Below are positions 60,830 through 64,000 of a stretch of 64,000 nt of DNA, piece after piece. Each line of letters starts with the position of its first letter. Within the stretch, counting starts at the first letter, position 1. The stretch comes from JANNPJ01 sp965200525. GTDB taxonomy: Bacteria; Actinomycetota; Actinomycetes; Actinomycetales; Kineosporiaceae. The DNA is taken from positions 7,192,001 through 7,256,000 of the forward strand of contig OZ241368.1 in assembly GCA_965200525.1 (NCBI GenBank), given 5' to 3'. The notes beneath the pieces were generated by a model, which was given only the letters and a program-made list of their open reading frames with translations, was not told the origin of the DNA and made no database searches. Made by a program: the position numbers and the translations under genes.

Positions 60830-60867
60830 CGGGCTGCCCCGACCGGAGGGGTGGTCGGGGCAGCCCG
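60830..60867 (-). terminator. Hairpin between the NRPS and acyl-CoA dehydrogenase genes
   Basis: A perfect 15-bp stem (CGGGCTGCCCCGACC with its complement) and 8-nt loop in the 76-nt gap. It may attenuate or end the NRPS transcript before the dehydrogenase gene. Confidence 0.65.
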
Positions 60868-60880
60868 GGATCCGGGTGGG

Positions 60881-63250
60881 TCAGTTCTGCAGTTGGGGCC
60901 GGATGGCCAGCGCCATCTGGGCCACGCTCGGGTCTTGGAACAGCACGTCGAACAGATCCTCGGCGGCACCGCCGACCGCGAACTTGGACCGGATCTCCTC
61001 CACCAGGGCGGCAGCCAGCAGGGAGTCCCCTCCGACCTCGAAGAAGTTGTCCAGGACTCCCAGGCCCTGGATCCCCAGGGTCGAGGACCACACCTGCAGG
61101 ACAGCCAGTTCGACGTCGTCGCGCGGCTCGGTGTACGCGGCGTCCAGCTCGGGGCGGACCTTGGGCGGCTCGGGAAGGTTGGCCCGGTCGATCTTGCCGT
61201 TGGTGGTCAGAGGCAACCGAGGGTCGATCATGTACGCGGCCGGGACCATGAAGCTGGGCAGGGCCTGCTGCAGAGCACGACGGATGTCCGGCACCGACGG
61301 CTGACTGCTCTCGTCCGGTTCGATGTAGGCGACCAGGTGGGTGTCGCCGCGATCGTCCTTTTTGGCCAGCACGGCCGCCTGCCGCACCCCGGGCAGGGCA
61401 CTGATCACGACCTCGATCTCACCCAGGTGGACCCGGTTGCCGCGCACCTTCACCTGGTTGTCAGTCCGCCCGACGATCTCGATGCTGCCGTCCAGGTGGA
61501 ACCGGGCCAAGTCACCGGTCTGGTAGAGGAAGGGATATCGGGCCGGGTCGAAGGGGTTGGCCACCCACTTCTCGGCCGTGGCCTGCGGCTGGTTGAGGTA
61601 GCCCGACGACAGGCTCTCGCCGGCCACGCACAGCTGCCCGACCACCCCCGGCGGGACCGGCCGCAGGTCCTCCCCCAGGACGTAGGTCTTGACGTTGGTG
61701 GTGGGGTGCCCGATCGGGGGCAGCCGCTCGGCTCGCCCTTCTGCGCCCAGGCTCTGACCCAGGACGGTCAGGTCGCAGGTGGCCACCACCGTGGCCTCGG
61801 CCGAGCCGTAGAGATTGAAGATGTGGAAGGGCAGGTCGGCGGACGGCCAGACAGCCACGCGCTCCCCGCAGATGCGAATGTTGCGCAGGGCCGTGTGCTC
61901 GGGCCAGTCGAGGGTCCAGAGCCTCTCGGCCATGGCCTTCATCAGCAGCGTGTGGGTGATCTGCTCCTGCACGAGCCAGTCGCGCAGCCACTGGGGAGAG
62001 GTGACGACGGAGGGTTCGGGGATGAACACCGGGGCGCCAGCGGCCAGAACGGTGAAGCACTCCACCTGGACCATGCCGTACCCGGGGGCGGCCAGCCAGG
62101 TGCCGCGGGAGGTACTGGTGATGGCGCAGGCCGCGGCCATGCTGTGAATCAGAGTCCGGCACGCGCCGTGCGGAACCAGAACAGCTTTCGGCAGACCGGT
62201 CGAGCCAGAGGTGTAGCAGACGTGGATGAGATCCTCGGCGCGAGTGGGGACGCTGACCGCGCCGGCCGGCTCGTCCGCCCAGTCGCTGGTGTCCAGGCAG
62301 ACCACCGGCGCGATCCCGCTGACCTTGCTCTCGTCAGCCGCTGTGGTCAGGACCAGGGAACTGCCGGCGTCCCCGATCATGAACAGCAGACGGTCGCTGG
62401 GGAAGGACGGGTCCAGCAGCACCACCGCCGCCACGAGCTTGAAACAGGCGAGCTGGGCGATGAGGCTCTCGGCGCCTCGGTCAAAGCACACGGCCACCCG
62501 GTCTTGACGCCCGATGCCCAGGGCGGCCAGCCGGTGGGCCAACCGGTTGGCCGCCTCGTCCAGTTCACGGAAGGTCAGGCTGCCCCCGGGCCAGGTGACC
62601 GCGGTGACGTCCGGTGTCTTCTGGGCCCATCCGGTGATGCGCTCGTGGAAGAAAGCATCAGGAATGTCGGAATCAGTGTCATTCCAGTCCAGCAAGATCC
62701 GCTTCAGCTCGCCACCCTCCAGCAGGGCCACGTCCGATACGGCGACGGCCGGGTCGGCGTCGAAGGCGGCCACGATCCGCTGCAGATGAAGGGCGTACTG
62801 GGCCGCGGACTCGGCGCTGAAGTCGCTGTCTCGCAGCACCAGCTGCAGATCCCCCTGCCCCAGCACCACCGTCAGTGGAGCCTGCAGACCGGCGCCGACG
62901 TCTTGGGCGCCGGTAACCACGGCCAGCAGGGCAGGGCTCGGTTCGCCCGGCGAGGGTTCGGCCCGATGAGTCAGGGACACCGCGATCGCTGCGGCGGCGA
63001 GCACCTCACCGGCCGAGCTCTCAGAGGTGACCTTCAGCTGCAGCGCCTGGAGCGACTCACTGCCGCGGCGGTGGCCGACGAGCACCTCGGTGACGGCCGT
63101 GTAGCGGTTCAGCAGCGTGGCCACGGCCGCGAGCGCTGTCAGTTCCAGGTGCGCGGCCGAACGCTCGGGGACCGAGATCGTGTGCCGGTGCAACCGGGCG
63201 GGATCTCCCCCGGCCGCCGAACGGGCCAGCGGAAGCAGTATGGCGTCCAT
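60881..63250 (-). CDS. NRPS module: truncated condensation, adenylation and carrier domains
   Basis: A 789-residue nonribosomal peptide synthetase protein. Residues 1-185 match only the C-terminal part of a condensation domain, with no HHxxxDG. The A domain (~200-695) has A3 YTSGSTGLPKAV, A5 NLYGSAEAT, A7 YQTGD, A8 GRTDNQVKVRGNRVHLGEIE and the A10 Lys686 in NGKID. The A4 region is GYGMVQVE, so the Asp that binds the amino group is Gly. The carrier domain (~705-785) has the phosphopantetheine Ser743 in VGGDSLL. There is no thioesterase. AAGGAG precedes the ATG at 63250. It is probably a loading module for a non-alpha-amino acid. Confidence 0.88.
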   Translation of the reverse strand: MDAILLPLARSAAGGDPARLHRHTISVPERSAAHLELTALAAVATLLNRYTAVTEVLVGHRRGSESLQALQLKVTSESSAGEVLAAAAIAVSLTHRAEPSPGEPSPALLAVVTGAQDVGAGLQAPLTVVLGQGDLQLVLRDSDFSAESAAQYALHLQRIVAAFDADPAVAVSDVALLEGGELKRILLDWNDTDSDIPDAFFHERITGWAQKTPDVTAVTWPGGSLTFRELDEAANRLAHRLAALGIGRQDRVAVCFDRGAESLIAQLACFKLVAAVVLLDPSFPSDRLLFMIGDAGSSLVLTTAADESKVSGIAPVVCLDTSDWADEPAGAVSVPTRAEDLIHVCYTSGSTGLPKAVLVPHGACRTLIHSMAAACAITSTSRGTWLAAPGYGMVQVECFTVLAAGAPVFIPEPSVVTSPQWLRDWLVQEQITHTLLMKAMAERLWTLDWPEHTALRNIRICGERVAVWPSADLPFHIFNLYGSAEATVVATCDLTVLGQSLGAEGRAERLPPIGHPTTNVKTYVLGEDLRPVPPGVVGQLCVAGESLSSGYLNQPQATAEKWVANPFDPARYPFLYQTGDLARFHLDGSIEIVGRTDNQVKVRGNRVHLGEIEVVISALPGVRQAAVLAKKDDRGDTHLVAYIEPDESSQPSVPDIRRALQQALPSFMVPAAYMIDPRLPLTTNGKIDRANLPEPPKVRPELDAAYTEPRDDVELAVLQVWSSTLGIQGLGVLDNFFEVGGDSLLAAALVEEIRSKFAVGGAAEDLFDVLFQDPSVAQMALAIRPQLQN

Positions 63251-63274
63251 CGCAATTCTCCTTTTTCGAGGGTT

Positions 63275-64000
63275 TCAGCTGGCCAGGGCGGTCGGGAGGG
63301 CGGATCGGCGCTCGCCGACGGCCTCGCGCAGCCGGTGGATCATCGCGGTGGTGGCATCCCACCCGGCGCATTCGTCGGTGATGGAGACGCCGTAGGCGAG
63401 GTCCTGCGCCTGCCCGATCACCAGTTCCTGACGGCCGTCCTCCAGGAAGCTCTCGAGCATGATTCCGGCGATGCCGTAGTCGCCGTGACCGATGCGCTCG
63501 GCCAGGTCGTCGACGACCACGCACTGGCGGCGGTGGTCCTTGCCACTGTTGCCGTGCGAGGCGTCCACGACGACCCGGGCCGGCAAGCCGGCCCGGCGCA
63601 GCAGGGCGAGAGCTCGCGCGACATCGACCTCGCCGTAGTTGGGACCCTGTTGACCGCCGCGCAGAACCACGTGGCAGTCGGGGTTGCCCGTGGTCGCCAC
63701 GATGGCCACCTGACCGTCGTCGTCGATCCCCGGAAAGACATGACCGCGAGAGGCGGCCACGATGGAATCGATGGCATCCTCGACCGACCCGCTGGTGGCG
63801 TTCTTCATGCCGACCGGCATCGCCAGTCCGCTCGCCATGTGCCGGTGGGTCTGGCTCTGCACCGTGCGAGCCCCGATGGCCCCCCACGCGACGACGTCGT
63901 CGAAGTAGTTCGCCAGGGCCGGGTCGAGGAACTCGCAGGCAATGGGCAGCCCCAGTTGCAGGATCTGGGTCATCAGGGAACGAGCGACCCGCAGGCCGTG
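63275..64000 (-). CDS. Class I DAHP synthase (AroF/G/H type), partial
   Basis: The C-terminal ~241 residues of 3-deoxy-D-arabino-heptulosonate 7-phosphate synthase; the gene continues past the window edge (frame open through base 64000, reading HGLRVARSLM). Visible are GMKNATSGS, RGGQQGPNY and the metal ligands His in DASHGNSGK, Glu in MLESFLEDGRQ and Asp in SITDECAGWD. The enzyme condenses PEP and erythrose 4-phosphate. Actinobacteria usually use class II for primary metabolism, so a class I copy 24 nt before an NRPS gene suggests supply of a shikimate-derived precursor. Confidence 0.93.
   Translation of the reverse strand, partial: HGLRVARSLMTQILQLGLPIACEFLDPALANYFDDVVAWGAIGARTVQSQTHRHMASGLAMPVGMKNATSGSVEDAIDSIVAASRGHVFPGIDDDGQVAIVATTGNPDCHVVLRGGQQGPNYGEVDVARALALLRRAGLPARVVVDASHGNSGKDHRRQCVVVDDLAERIGHGDYGIAGIMLESFLEDGRQELVIGQAQDLAYGVSITDECAGWDATTAMIHRLREAVGERRSALPTALAS

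Noticed and set aside
1..64000. Insertion sequences, prophage, integrase, tRNA or rRNA genes
   Set aside because: No transposase, integrase or phage structural protein was recognised, and no tRNA cloverleaf or rRNA segment was noticed by eye; a covariance-model scan could still find a small RNA.

Overview
The window is very GC-rich DNA with strongly G/C-biased third codon positions, frequent GTG starts, many ATGA, GTGA and TGATG start/stop overlaps, and actinobacterial families throughout: a CebR/LacI regulator beside a secreted GH6 cellulase, a SigE-family ECF sigma factor, WYL and CGNR regulators, tandem dynamin-like GTPases and an LAxTG-type sortase substrate. It is most likely the chromosome of a filamentous, saprophytic member of the Actinomycetota. 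A methyl-accepting chemotaxis protein and a GGDEF protein hint at a motile stage, as in Kineosporiales or Actinoplanes-like genera, but the genus cannot be fixed from the sequence. No tRNA, rRNA, insertion sequence, prophage or CRISPR array was seen.

Layout. 0-6 kb: the end of a diguanylate cyclase, a LysR/SDR divergon, a TetR regulator divergent from an SDR plus a quinone-oxidoreductase-like gene, and a CapA-like lipoprotein. 6-8.7 kb: a chemoreceptor and a PPK2 polyphosphate kinase. 8.8-14 kb: an fdhA-fdhB-nrfD formate dehydrogenase operon (Cys enzyme, not Sec), followed by a small reading frame split by one in-frame TGA. 14.4-18.5 kb: two overlapping dynamin-like GTPases and a Usp-like gene. 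18.4-21 kb: GH6 cellulase divergent from a CebR-like LacI regulator, with two LacI-type palindromes between them. 21-26 kb: haloacid dehalogenase, LLM flavoprotein, ECF sigma factor with a probable anti-sigma factor, and a GT-C type membrane glycosyltransferase. 26-35.6 kb: a secreted F5/8-type-C plus beta-helix protein and a giant surface protein with 22 IPT/TIG repeats. 35.9-42 kb: FMN-reductase-like protein, phosphoribosyltransferase, an ABC exporter divergent from a histidine kinase/response regulator pair, and a frameshifted chagasin-like inhibitor pseudogene.

42-53 kb is a nearly complete form I aerobic CO dehydrogenase locus: moaE, a CutR-like LysR gene and xdhC/coxI, then the operon coxM-coxS-coxL-(XdhC-YHS)-coxD-coxG-coxE-membrane protein. 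With the formate dehydrogenase it suggests aerobic scavenging of one-carbon electron donors. 53-64 kb holds a second F5/8-type-C protein fused to DUF1996, cysDN sulfate activation genes, a WYL/CGNR regulatory pair, and, running off the right edge, the start of a probable natural-product cluster: class I DAHP synthase, a (truncated C)-A-PCP NRPS module lacking the canonical A-domain Asp, and an acyl-CoA dehydrogenase.

The features least explained by standard annotation are a 13-unit, 15-bp repeat array inside the ATP-binding domain of the histidine kinase, the TGA-split frame behind the formate dehydrogenase, the XdhC-YHS fusion in the cox operon, the non-canonical NRPS adenylation pocket, and a 24-nt sequence shared almost exactly by the start regions of two unrelated genes (PPK2 and a GTPase).
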